From: Bryobacteraceae bacterium
GTDB lineage: Bacteria > Acidobacteriota > Terriglobia > Bryobacterales > Bryobacteraceae
Direction: 5' to 3'
Length of the DNA: 25,456 nt
Assembly (NCBI GenBank): GCA_014379815.1
Contig: JACMLA010000284.1
Span: forward strand, 1-25,456
How positions within the stretch are numbered: the first letter of the stretch is position 1; each line of letters begins with the position of its first letter. Both the position numbers and the translations under genes were made by a program. Shown piece after piece: positions 7,923-15,317 of this stretch. The notes beneath the pieces were generated by a model. The model was not told the DNA's origin. It searched no databases and saw only the letters and a program-made list of their open reading frames with translations.

Positions 7923-9485
7923 ATGTCCGTTCATATTGTTAATCCCAGTGATACCGCTTTTGGGATCGCAGTAATTACGCCAAGGTGGCTGTATGTAATT
8001 GCAGCTGCCACTCCGGGCAAGTATGGCGATCCCGTAATTTGGGATGAGACCCTGAGCCCGCTGGATCCGGAGCAGATTCAACCCGGAGATGTTGTAGGAA
8101 TAGGGATCCATACGGGCAACGCGCTACGTGGATACGCGCTCGGCCGCATTGCTCGTGAACGTGGTGCCTGGGTCGTCTTTGGCGGCATCCATCCAACACT
8201 CTACGCAGAGGAGTCTTTTGAGCTCGGCGGAGCGCACGCTGTGGTGCGGGGCGATGGCGATCAGATCTGGGCCAGTGTGATCGCCGATTGTCTGGCGGGA
8301 ACACCTCGTCAGCTGTATGAAGGGGGACGTGTCAGCGGCGATCAGTTCAAGCCCGCGCGCTGGGACCTTCTGCCACCTGACAGCTATATGTGGGCGTCTG
8401 TGCAGACAGTCAGGGGATGCGCCAAGCATTGCTCCTTCTGCTCCGTGTGGAGAACCGATGGCCAGAAGCCACGGCAGAGAACCGCAGACGCTGTTATTGA
8501 TGAGCTGATCGAACTACGGCGCAAAGGCTTTCGCTTTATTGCTCTTGCCGACGATAACTTCTATCCTGTCTCTTTCAAGGACATTGAACTTGCGCGCCGA
8601 CAGAAGAACGAAGGCGAGATTGCCCGGCTGGAAGGGATTCGCAAAGAACGCTTCGAGTTAATGGAGCGACTTGCCGAACTCCCGCGAGACATGGTCTTCT
8701 TCACTCAGATCACGATGGAGGCGGCAGAAGACCCAGCATTCCTCGATGCCATGAAGAAGGCTCGGATCAAAGGTGCCCTCGTAGGTGTCGAAGCTGTTAC
8801 CGCTGAGGGCTTGAAGTCGGTCTATAAAGACTTCAATGTGTCCGGTGACGAGCTTATTGAACGGCTTAAGACATTTAGCCGGCACGGTGTGCACGTACTG
8901 GGTTCCTTCATCTTTGGGCTTCCATCCGACCGCCCCGATACCTTTGGCGCTACACAGGATCTGGCGCGTCAGGCAGGCTTGACCTTTGCTCAATTCGTGA
9001 TGCTCACGCCGTTCCCGGGCACAGTGGATTTTGAGAAGTGGGAAAAGTCGCTGGGTCCGAATCCTCCTACGGTCGAAGGCATTCCAATCACCCGGTACTG
9101 GCTGGTGCCGGCCGACAAGCGGCCCAAGATGTTTATGCCTCACCCGACCATGAGTTCAGAAGAACTGCGGCTCAGCACTCAGGGCGTGTGGGACAGCTTC
9201 TACAGCTGGTCGGCTGTATGGCGGCGCTCGGCGTGTACACCTAATTTCCGGGCAAGGCTGGCGTTCATCTTCATCTCAAAGCTATATCGTCAGATGTACG
9301 CGACTACCGGAATCGCTACCGACAGTGCGCGAAGAAGTCGGGCAACGGAATGGGCCAGATGGCTCGCCAAGCCTACGCAGAAGCTGTTTCAGGCAAAGCC
9401 ATTGCCGGACCTGCAAGCGCCCCGACGATCGGCAATGCAGGAAGTGACCACCGATGTAGCAAGTAGCCTGAAGGTACTTCGGTAA
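7923..9485 (+). CDS. B12-binding-domain radical SAM protein
   Basis: A 520-residue protein with an N-terminal Rossmann-like region of the cobalamin-binding type (about residues 1-130; GDVVGIGIHTGNALRGYA and VVFGGIHPTLYAEE) and a radical SAM core. The core begins with RGCAKHCSFC, giving Cys166, Cys170 and Cys173 of the CxxxCxxC [4Fe-4S] site, followed by IALADDNF and the later FIFGLPSD and TPFPGT motifs typical of class B B12-type radical SAM enzymes. A charged insert (about residues 220-250, ELARRQKNEGEIARLEG onward) separates core strands. Such enzymes methylate or rearrange unreactive carbons; hopanoid, tetrapyrrole and natural-product substrates occur in relatives. I cannot assign a substrate: no biosynthetic neighbour points to one. 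The start is supported by AGGAGG upstream. Confidence 0.88.
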   Translation: MSVHIVNPSDTAFGIAVITPRWLYVIAAATPGKYGDPVIWDETLSPLDPEQIQPGDVVGIGIHTGNALRGYALGRIARERGAWVVFGGIHPTLYAEESFELGGAHAVVRGDGDQIWASVIADCLAGTPRQLYEGGRVSGDQFKPARWDLLPPDSYMWASVQTVRGCAKHCSFCSVWRTDGQKPRQRTADAVIDELIELRRKGFRFIALADDNFYPVSFKDIELARRQKNEGEIARLEGIRKERFELMERLAELPRDMVFFTQITMEAAEDPAFLDAMKKARIKGALVGVEAVTAEGLKSVYKDFNVSGDELIERLKTFSRHGVHVLGSFIFGLPSDRPDTFGATQDLARQAGLTFAQFVMLTPFPGTVDFEKWEKSLGPNPPTVEGIPITRYWLVPADKRPKMFMPHPTMSSEELRLSTQGVWDSFYSWSAVWRRSACTPNFRARLAFIFISKLYRQMYATTGIATDSARRSRATEWARWLAKPTQKLFQAKPLPDLQAPRRSAMQEVTTDVASSLKVLR

Positions 9486-9516
9486 GTCTTAACGTGTAAT
9501 CGCCTTTTCGGGTCAA

Positions 9517-9554
9517 GCGACAGAATTCTCTAAAGTGCGAGAGGATTCTGTCGC
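9517..9554. terminator. Perfect inverted repeat at convergent gene ends
   Basis: GCGACAGAAT (9517-9526) and ATTCTGTCGC (9545-9554) are exact reverse complements, with an inner TCTC/GAGA pairing that extends the stem. The repeat sits 31 bases after the radical SAM stop and spans the last codons and stop of the minus-strand gene that ends at 9530. This fits a shared terminator or RNA 3'-end stabiliser, although no T-run follows on either strand. Confidence 0.5.
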
Positions 9555-9871
9555 CAGGCCTGCCCGGAACGAGCACCGCTGGGTACCTTCCGGTTGCGCT
9601 GTTTGTCGGCGAGTCGAAGCCGGGCGGCTGAGTTGACGGCTACCATGTTTGCCTCGGTCAGGGTAAGCGCGGCAGCTGCCAGAGAACCGCTGCCTTCCAG
9701 CAGCCGGAGACACATCAGCGGGAGATCCTGCACCAGGATGTTGTACTTCCTTGCAAGAATCACGTCGGCTTCCACGGTCACGCTGCTGGACGAGCGATTC
9801 TCATCCATACATGTGAACGCGAAATGTCTGGTGCTATTCACCTGCCGGAATCCTGTGAACTGATAGGTCAT
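9530..9871 (-). CDS. Hypothetical protein, coupled to GIY-YIG-like gene
   Basis: A 113-residue protein that I do not recognise. It starts with MTYQFTGFRQVNSTRHFAF and has a predicted beta-rich first half, then a helix-prone Ala/Leu-rich stretch (LAAAALTLTEANMVAVNSAA) and a basic tail. There is no signal peptide or membrane segment. The ATG at 9871 is favoured by GGAGG eight bases upstream and by the exact ATGA overlap with the stop of the upstream gene, which implies translational coupling. A longer open frame to 9940 exists but runs into that gene. Its last codons lie in a strong inverted repeat. Confidence 0.7.
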   Translation of the reverse strand: MTYQFTGFRQVNSTRHFAFTCMDENRSSSSVTVEADVILARKYNILVQDLPLMCLRLLEGSGSLAAAALTLTEANMVAVNSAARLRLADKQRNRKVPSGARSGQAWRQNPLAL

Positions 9872-10212
9872 GCTGTCCTCCGTAGTCGTTTGGCTCTTTC
9901 CAGCGCCGTCCTTGCAGGCTGTACTGGAGTTCTGTTGCAAATCGGATCGAACTCTGCAACCAGCCGTTCCTCCCGGATGGTTCTCATGGAAGGCGCGCAG
10001 ATTTCATAAGAAAATCCGGTGGGCTTTCGGAGGCTTACCGGGGTGCCGGACTCCGCACAGTGATCTAGCAGGGTGTGTTGCAAATCATCCGTTTGTCCGA
10101 TAAAAATCCATTCACGTCCACTGGACAAGCCATACACGCCTGACGTTTGAGGCACGTGCGCTTGAATCGTGCGAACTGAAAACGGACGCGGAAGATTAGG
10201 TTGAAAAGGCAT
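9868..10212 (-). CDS. Degenerate GIY-YIG domain protein
   Basis: A 114-residue protein with the outline of a GIY-YIG nuclease fold: GVY (25-27) in the place of GIY, IFIG (36-39) in the place of YIG, a following helix (TDDLQHTLLDH), a candidate metal-binding Glu at about 82 (IREERLVAEFDP) and Asn93. The conserved catalytic Arg of the helix after YIG appears replaced (LQHTL), and the first Tyr of YIG is Phe, so nuclease activity is doubtful; a DNA-binding or structural role is possible. The start is placed at the ATG at 10212, preceded by GGGA; an in-frame ATG at 10266 would add 18 residues without domain character. It shares an ATGA with the unknown gene downstream, so the two probably act together. 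The domain call rests on motif spacing read by eye. Confidence 0.65.
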   Translation of the reverse strand: MPFQPNLPRPFSVRTIQAHVPQTSGVYGLSSGREWIFIGQTDDLQHTLLDHCAESGTPVSLRKPTGFSYEICAPSMRTIREERLVAEFDPICNRTPVQPARTALERAKRLRRTA

Positions 10213-10548
10213 TGATTTCCCGGCGAGACAACGGAACTCCGGTGGTGCCAGGTTTCGAAGCTGCACTTTCCCGGAAAGAGACTGGTGGCAGACGCCGAGG
10301 GAGTTTGAGTCTTAAAAGACCTCTAAGCGGTTGCGGATCTTTGGAGACGCTTTCTTAGTGTAGCAGTTTTCACAAAATTTTGCCTGCAGTTTAAGCTCCA
10401 CTTCTTCATGCTTCGATGTAAGGCACTTGGCTATATGGACGAGAAGCGGCTCTAGCTCGCTCTATCCTCGTAACCCTCTACGAGACTACCTAACACTTTT
10501 ATTTCTAAATTGTGGTAGCTCTAGATACAAGGAGCGAAGCAACTTACT
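10213..10548. other. Intergenic region with small palindromes
   Basis: 336 bases between the divergently read GIY-YIG-like and HTH genes. It should contain both promoters, but I cannot point to a convincing -35/-10 pair. Visible structures are a perfect 10-base palindrome CAAAATTTTG (10373-10382), a GTCTT-AA-AAGAC dyad near 10309-10320, and CTCGTA/TACGAG (10467-10472 and 10479-10484) around a six-base loop. The region is more AT-rich than the flanking genes. An AAGGAG at 10529-10534 lies 14 bases before the assumed start of the next gene. Confidence 0.5.
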
Positions 10549-10965
10549 TTGAACGTCGAACAGATTATAGAAAAACTAGAGCAACAGCAGGCTTCCATTC
10601 AACGCGCCATTGCAGCTCTAAAAGAGATCTCCGATGGCGGACTGAATGTCCGTGGACTTGCCGAGGATGTCGCGCGCGCGACTGGCGCGGCGGACGGGCA
10701 GCAGGTCCGAACCCGAGTCAAGCGAAAGGGTGTTAAGAGCATTGTCGAGAAGTCGTCCAATGGCGCTAAGCGAACCATGCCTGCCTACAACGACGATTTT
10801 CGGCGTAAAGTTGTCGCCGCTGTTCGCAGTGGACTTACTTTCGGACAGGCCGCCAAGAAATTCAAGACAACATGGTTTAGCGTTCGCGAGTGGTCCAACA
10901 GCGGTCGCTTTGAGCCTGGTGCTGAGAGCGCTTCCAGCAGGAAGGCTTCTGTGAAGGCCGGATAG
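10549..10965 (+). CDS. Small coiled-coil/HTH putative DNA-binding protein
   Basis: A 138-residue protein read from a TTG at 10549. Residues 1-28 form an amphipathic helix (VEQIIEKLEQQQASIQRAI) suited to dimerisation, the middle (30-78) is low-complexity and basic, and 80-116 resembles a transposase-type or homeodomain-like helix-turn-helix (FRRKVVAAVRSGLTFGQAAK, then KFKTTWFSVREW). The tail is Ser/Ala/Lys-rich. With no catalytic domain it is more likely a domesticated HTH regulator or nucleoid-type protein than a transposase fragment. The start is uncertain: the only good Shine-Dalgarno-like AAGGAG lies 14 bases upstream and no ATG is available in frame before the domain. The sulfite oxidase gene follows 27 bases later on the same strand. 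Confidence 0.65.
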   Translation: MNVEQIIEKLEQQQASIQRAIAALKEISDGGLNVRGLAEDVARATGAADGQQVRTRVKRKGVKSIVEKSSNGAKRTMPAYNDDFRRKVVAAVRSGLTFGQAAKKFKTTWFSVREWSNSGRFEPGAESASSRKASVKAG

Positions 10966-10992
10966 TTCGATCTCGACGTCGTCACGGCGAGG

Positions 10993-12228
10993 ATGCTTGC
11001 TCTGGTTACTGCAGAGACGCCAGTATATTCTGGTTTCGTGGAAACAAGACTGGAAACAGGCTACCCCCTGAAGCAATCCGGGTCAAAAACGCAGCGTCGC
11101 CGTGAGTTCCTGAGAAACGCATCGCTGCTTGCGGGCCTCGGACACGCAGGATTGCTAACTGGGCAAACTCTCGATCCCAGCCTGATTACACGAGAGCGGC
11201 AACCGGAAAATCTGGAGTTTCCATTCTCCTCGCTGGATAGCTTCCTCACGCCGAACGAACGTTTCTACGTCCGCAATCACTTTGCGGCTCCCGTGTTGGA
11301 GTCCTCCGCTCACCTTCTAAAGATTGGCGGGACCGTCAAGCGACCGTTCGAGATTACTCTGGATGAGCTTCGCAAGCTGGGACAGAGCAAGGTGATCGCA
11401 ACGCTGGAATGCGCGGGGAACAGCCGCGCTCTGCTGACCCCCCAAGTGGGGGGCGTCCAGTGGGAACTTGGTGCTGTCAGCACTGCGGAATGGACAGGGG
11501 TTCCGCTTACGAAGTTGCTGGATCGCGCCGGGCTGTCACCCGATGCGCTTGAAGTAGTATTCGAGGGCGCAGACAAAGGCGAACCGAAGAACGATCCGAG
11601 GCCGCCCGGAGGAACTCCCTACGTACGAAGCATTCCCCTAACGAAAGCGCGCCGACCTGAGGTTTTGATAGCCTGGGCGATGAATGGTAAGGACCTGCCT
11701 CAGAGTCACGGTGCCCCGGTTCGTGCCGTGGTTCCCGGCTACTACGGAATGAGTTCGGTGAAGTGGCTGACCGGCATTCAAGTGATCAATGTGCCGTTTG
11801 GGGGATATTGGCAGACGACGGATTACGCGTACTGGGACCGGTCAAGTGGAATCCCGCTGCGTCGCCCTCTTATGGACATGCAAGTGAAGAGTCTGATTGC
11901 GAGGCCAGCACGGCGCGAGACTCTAAAGGCGAATACCTCCTACCAGGTTACTGGTGCCGCGTGGACCGGGGACGCCGACATCACTAAAGTCGAGCTAAGC
12001 TCAGACGGCGGTAAGACCTGGAAGGAAGCCACCATAATCGATAAGGCAGTTCGTTTTGCGTGGCGTCGCTGGGAGTGCGAATGGCAGGTTCCCGCCGAAA
12101 CCGGCCGGCACGTCCTGATGACGCGCGCCACGGACACCAGGGGCAATACCCAACCTACTCAGCACAATCGCGACATGGGCAACTACGGCATTCACCACAC
12201 CGTTCCAATCGAGATTCAGGTCAGTTAG
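10993..12228 (+). CDS. Tat-exported sulfite oxidase-family molybdopterin enzyme
   Basis: A 411-residue protein with a twin-arginine signal (QRRREFLRN at 34-42, then a hydrophobic stretch to about 58) for folded export to the periplasm. The oxidoreductase molybdopterin-binding domain covers about 85-270, with the molybdenum-ligating Cys140 in ATLECAGNSR, followed by WTGVPL and VPGYYGMSSVKWL. Residues about 290-410 match the C-terminal immunoglobulin-like dimerisation domain (TGAAWTGDADITKVELSSDG). The family oxidises sulfite or related substrates with electrons passed to a cytochrome; no cytochrome c gene is adjacent. The N-terminus is doubtful: the ATG at 10993 leaves 34 residues before the RR motif, and an in-frame GTG at 11038 gives a more usual Tat length; neither has a strong ribosome site. 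Confidence 0.9.
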   Translation: MLALVTAETPVYSGFVETRLETGYPLKQSGSKTQRRREFLRNASLLAGLGHAGLLTGQTLDPSLITRERQPENLEFPFSSLDSFLTPNERFYVRNHFAAPVLESSAHLLKIGGTVKRPFEITLDELRKLGQSKVIATLECAGNSRALLTPQVGGVQWELGAVSTAEWTGVPLTKLLDRAGLSPDALEVVFEGADKGEPKNDPRPPGGTPYVRSIPLTKARRPEVLIAWAMNGKDLPQSHGAPVRAVVPGYYGMSSVKWLTGIQVINVPFGGYWQTTDYAYWDRSSGIPLRRPLMDMQVKSLIARPARRETLKANTSYQVTGAAWTGDADITKVELSSDGGKTWKEATIIDKAVRFAWRRWECEWQVPAETGRHVLMTRATDTRGNTQPTQHNRDMGNYGIHHTVPIEIQVS

Positions 12229-12248
12229 CTTTCGCCAGATAGCCGTCG

Positions 12249-12875
12249 ATGTTGGAAGTGGTGCGCATGTTATTCTCTGTTACTGAACCGAAAGAATCAG
12301 GGAAGGCATCCCCGGACTGCATGGCACTGGCAACTGCAACGCAACTAAGTATTTCCATCCCGTCGTGTACACCGGGTATTGGTGATGTCATTCTTGCAAC
12401 CGACAGCCCGAGGCTGATCAGCGGTGTGCAGGTGTCGCTTTATCCCATATGGCCCGATGATCGTGGGTACTTTCTTGAAGTGCTCCGAATCGGCCAGGGA
12501 CTTACCTCAGGGTTCGATCCGTACTCTACCCAGATCTCGGCGGCGCTGACCTACCCGGGAGCAATCAAGGCGTTTCACTATCACAAGGACCAAACTGATT
12601 TGTGGGTTGCCTGTCAGGGAATGTTCCAGGTAGGTCTGGTAGATCTCCGGCCGGATTCCCCGACCTTTGGGATCAAGAATACGATGTACATCGGCAGCTT
12701 ACGGCCCTGGCAAGTCTTGATTCCGCCTGGAGTGGGTCATGGGTACAAAGTCCTCGGCGTTGACCCCGCCATGCTGGTTTATGCAACCAACCGATTCTAT
12801 AATCCGCAGGACGAAGGCCGGATTGCCTACGATCATCCCGAGATTAGGTACGACTGGGAGCTGCAGCATAAATGA
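12249..12875 (+). CDS. dTDP-4-dehydrorhamnose 3,5-epimerase-like protein (RmlC family)
   Basis: A 208-residue cupin of the RmlC type, which epimerises C3 and C5 of dTDP-4-keto-6-deoxyglucose in the dTDP-L-rhamnose pathway or related sugars. Family features are DDRGYFLEV, the segment around IKAFHYHK with His110 as the probable catalytic base, IPPGVGHGYKVLG, YATNRFYNP and AYDHPEIRYDWE with Asp195 as the likely dyad partner. The canonical GLHYQ is AFHYHK and the N-terminal 45-50 residues exceed the usual family start, so it may be a divergent RmlC or a 3- or 5-epimerase variant. Alternative starts at 12267 or 12321 (GGAAGG upstream) are possible. Its stop overlaps the start of rmlB by ATGA, so the two act in one pathway. 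Confidence 0.82.
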   Translation: MLEVVRMLFSVTEPKESGKASPDCMALATATQLSISIPSCTPGIGDVILATDSPRLISGVQVSLYPIWPDDRGYFLEVLRIGQGLTSGFDPYSTQISAALTYPGAIKAFHYHKDQTDLWVACQGMFQVGLVDLRPDSPTFGIKNTMYIGSLRPWQVLIPPGVGHGYKVLGVDPAMLVYATNRFYNPQDEGRIAYDHPEIRYDWELQHK

Positions 12876-13876
12876 GATTGGTCGTCACCGGTGGTGCGGG
12901 GTTTATCGGCTCGGCGTTCGTAAGGATGGTTCTGGGCCAGGATGCCACGGCCACAGTGACCGTTTTAGACAAGCTAACGTATGCGGGTAATCCGGAGAAC
13001 CTGTTACCAGTCGCGAATCACCATGGGTACCGGTTCGTGCAAGGGGATATCTGTGACCCGAGCGCAATCCATGAAGCAATCTCCGATGCACCGGATGCGA
13101 TCGTGCACTTTGCGGCAGAGTCGCATGTCGACCGAAGTATTCTAAGCCCCGCGCCCGTCTTTGAAACCAACCTCAGGGGTACCTTCACCCTTCTTGAGGC
13201 AATTCGCGAGAAGAAGATTGCCAGGTACCTTCACGTCTCAACCGATGAGGTCTACGGCAGTATTGAGGAACCGCACGATGCGGATGAAGAGTATCCCTTG
13301 CGCACCAGCAGCCCCTACTCGGCATCCAAAGCGGGTTCCGACCTTCTTGCTCTTTCCTACTACACGACCTATCGATGCCCGGTCCTGTTGACACGCGCTT
13401 CCAACAACTACGGACCCTATCAGTTTCCTGAAAAGTTGATTCCGTTGATGATCTCGAATGCGCTTGCCGGCAAGCCTCTGCCGATCTATGGAGACGGTCT
13501 TCAGGTACGCGACTGGCTGTTTGTCGACGACCACTGTCGCGCCATCCTTGCTGTCCTCGACAAGGGTAGAGAAGGTCAGGTTTACAACGTTGGTGGAAGT
13601 CGCTCGCTTCCCAATGTCGAAGTCGTCCGCATGATCCTCAAAGCAACCGGCATGCCTGAGAGCCTGATGGTGACGGTCAAGGATCGGCCGGGCCATGACA
13701 GGCGTTATGCTCTGTCGAGCGCAAAGGTGGAACGCGAGACCGGGTGGCGCCCGGAGATGCCCTTTGAGGAAGGTCTTGCGTTTACGATTGACTGGTATCG
13801 CTCCAATTCCGAATGGGTTCGCCGCGTTGTGTCGGGCGAGTATCAGGACTACTACAAGCTCAACTACACTCGCTAG
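12872..13876 (+). CDS. rmlB: dTDP-glucose 4,6-dehydratase
   Basis: A 334-residue extended short-chain dehydrogenase that converts dTDP-D-glucose to dTDP-4-keto-6-deoxy-D-glucose with tightly bound NAD. Seen are the Rossmann GGAGFIG (7-13), HFAAESHVDRSI, the catalytic triad region STDEVYG (Thr124, Asp125, Glu126), Tyr149 and Lys153 of YSASK, and RASNNYGPYQFPEKLIPLMI, all diagnostic for RmlB. Length is typical. It starts within the end of the epimerase gene (ATGA), which suggests coupling; RmlA and RmlD are not in the window. It ends 9 bases from the convergent FHA-transglycosylase gene, leaving no room for a separate terminator. It probably supplies deoxysugar for surface polysaccharide. Confidence 0.95.
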   Translation: MRLVVTGGAGFIGSAFVRMVLGQDATATVTVLDKLTYAGNPENLLPVANHHGYRFVQGDICDPSAIHEAISDAPDAIVHFAAESHVDRSILSPAPVFETNLRGTFTLLEAIREKKIARYLHVSTDEVYGSIEEPHDADEEYPLRTSSPYSASKAGSDLLALSYYTTYRCPVLLTRASNNYGPYQFPEKLIPLMISNALAGKPLPIYGDGLQVRDWLFVDDHCRAILAVLDKGREGQVYNVGGSRSLPNVEVVRMILKATGMPESLMVTVKDRPGHDRRYALSSAKVERETGWRPEMPFEEGLAFTIDWYRSNSEWVRRVVSGEYQDYYKLNYTR

Positions 13877-13885
13877 TTTCGCAGT

Positions 13886-15313
13886 CTAGCGGGATTCCAG
13901 ATGACTGAGCGGGCTTTCAAAGTCAAAGCCAAAGAGCCGCGGGTTTTCGCAGATGACCGCGACGCTGACAATGTTGAGCACGTAATCGTAAGTTTCTTCA
14001 GGCAGTCTCTCTGAGTAATCCACCAGAAGTCTCCAGAAGTTGCGCTCGCGTGGGTTCTGCGGCATCTTCCGGATCAGCGGGATCACATTATCCTCACCCC
14101 AGTTGTAGGAAGCAACCACGAGCAAACCTGAAGCCTGGGCGTCGGTCGTGTAGAGATCTTTCAGGTAACGTGCTGCCGCTACCGTCGCCTTCTCCCAGTT
14201 ATGCCGGTCATCAGCTATGTCAGGACGCCGGAAGTCTGCGAGAGGTCCTATCCGCAAACCGTACTTCACTCCCGTCTCCGGAATAAACTGCCACATACCT
14301 TTTGCGATGCCTTTGCGTGTTGGCGGACCGCTGATGAACGCGTTAAAGTCACTCTCTTGGAGGGCCACGTAGATTAGATGGGGCGGCAAGTTCTGGGCCA
14401 GCAATTCATCCGTGATCAGTTTCAGGTAACCGTTGGTGCGGGCAGTTTGGAGGGCATTCGACAATCTGCGGGACGACTGCCATCGGACGATATGCTCGTG
14501 AACTTTGTCCATAAAGCCCGGCGGCAAAGCCAGTTCGCACTCGCCGAAGATCCTTGATACACGAAGAATCAAGCGCTGCTCTTCGGTAAGTTTTGGATCG
14601 TAAACGCGAAGAGTCGTTAAGAACCGGTCGTAGTTCTTCTCCAGTTCCCGTCTGCGAGTCTGATACGTTCGCACCTGGCGCAGGCCGGTAGTGTTCTGCG
14701 TTTCGGCAACAAGCCGTTCCACACTGGCTATATCGACGTCCATAGATTTCATGGCGTAGAACAGCTCCTGCGCGATTGCCAGTCTCTGCTGCAACTGCCG
14801 GTTCTGATACCAGGCATACCCGCCGATGGCCAGTATAAGAACCGCGAGACCAGCAACTATCGCCCGGTACTTGCGTTTCTGCTTAGACTGAACGGATTGA
14901 AAAGCCCGCCGAATTCGCTGAGTGTGTTCGCCGCCGTCTTTAGCAGAGTCGAAGTAGTGGGCCACATACACTGCGGTCTGATCGCCGGATTGCTCTGGTG
15001 GCGGCACTTGGACGGCGAAGAATAGCTCAGGACCCTCCACGCCGAGGCGAGTCTCAAGTGTGGGCCGGACAGGCGCAGCTTTAACTTGCTGTCCATCGAC
15101 GAAGATGCCGTTGCTGCTGCCAAGATCTTCGATCCACCAGTCGCCATTCTGGAACGATACTTTTGCGTGCTGGCGACTGACGTACTCGCTCAGGATGCGC
15201 AGATCGCAATCTTCTCCGCGACCGATAATGAAGTCCCTGGAGAATTTTACCGGCTCGTCGCTGGAGGATCCTGTACGTGCTTTGACAATCAGGACGGGTG
15301 GCGCAGAGGGCAC
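13886..15313 (-). CDS. FHA-transmembrane-lytic transglycosylase fusion, T6SS-associated
   Basis: A 475-residue three-part protein. Residues about 8-102 are a forkhead-associated domain with FIIGRGEDCDL (GR 31-32), SRQH (46-49) and SSNG (66-69), the phospho-threonine-binding set. A single membrane helix follows at about 151-169 (IVAGLAVLILAIGGYAWY). From about 305 to 450 is an SLT/MltD-type transglycosylase domain with the catalytic Glu320 in VALQESDF, then GMWQFIPETGVKYGL and ASYNWGEDNV. The layout predicts a type II protein with FHA in the cytoplasm and a murein-cleaving domain in the periplasm. It is the last gene of the tssK-tssL-tssM operon, four bases after the unknown gene, so a role in opening peptidoglycan for the T6SS trans-envelope complex is likely; an effector role is the alternative. 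Confidence 0.9.
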   Translation of the reverse strand: MPSAPPVLIVKARTGSSSDEPVKFSRDFIIGRGEDCDLRILSEYVSRQHAKVSFQNGDWWIEDLGSSNGIFVDGQQVKAAPVRPTLETRLGVEGPELFFAVQVPPPEQSGDQTAVYVAHYFDSAKDGGEHTQRIRRAFQSVQSKQKRKYRAIVAGLAVLILAIGGYAWYQNRQLQQRLAIAQELFYAMKSMDVDIASVERLVAETQNTTGLRQVRTYQTRRRELEKNYDRFLTTLRVYDPKLTEEQRLILRVSRIFGECELALPPGFMDKVHEHIVRWQSSRRLSNALQTARTNGYLKLITDELLAQNLPPHLIYVALQESDFNAFISGPPTRKGIAKGMWQFIPETGVKYGLRIGPLADFRRPDIADDRHNWEKATVAAARYLKDLYTTDAQASGLLVVASYNWGEDNVIPLIRKMPQNPRERNFWRLLVDYSERLPEETYDYVLNIVSVAVICENPRLFGFDFESPLSHLESR

Positions 15314-15317
15314 GCGT

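Noticed and set aside
7744..7974. 76-codon plus-strand frame before the radical SAM gene
   Set aside because: Overlaps the start of the radical SAM gene in another frame and shows no domain or ribosome site.
10549..10965. Remnant of an insertion sequence
   Set aside because: No DDE catalytic segment, terminal inverted repeats or target duplication could be seen around the HTH gene.
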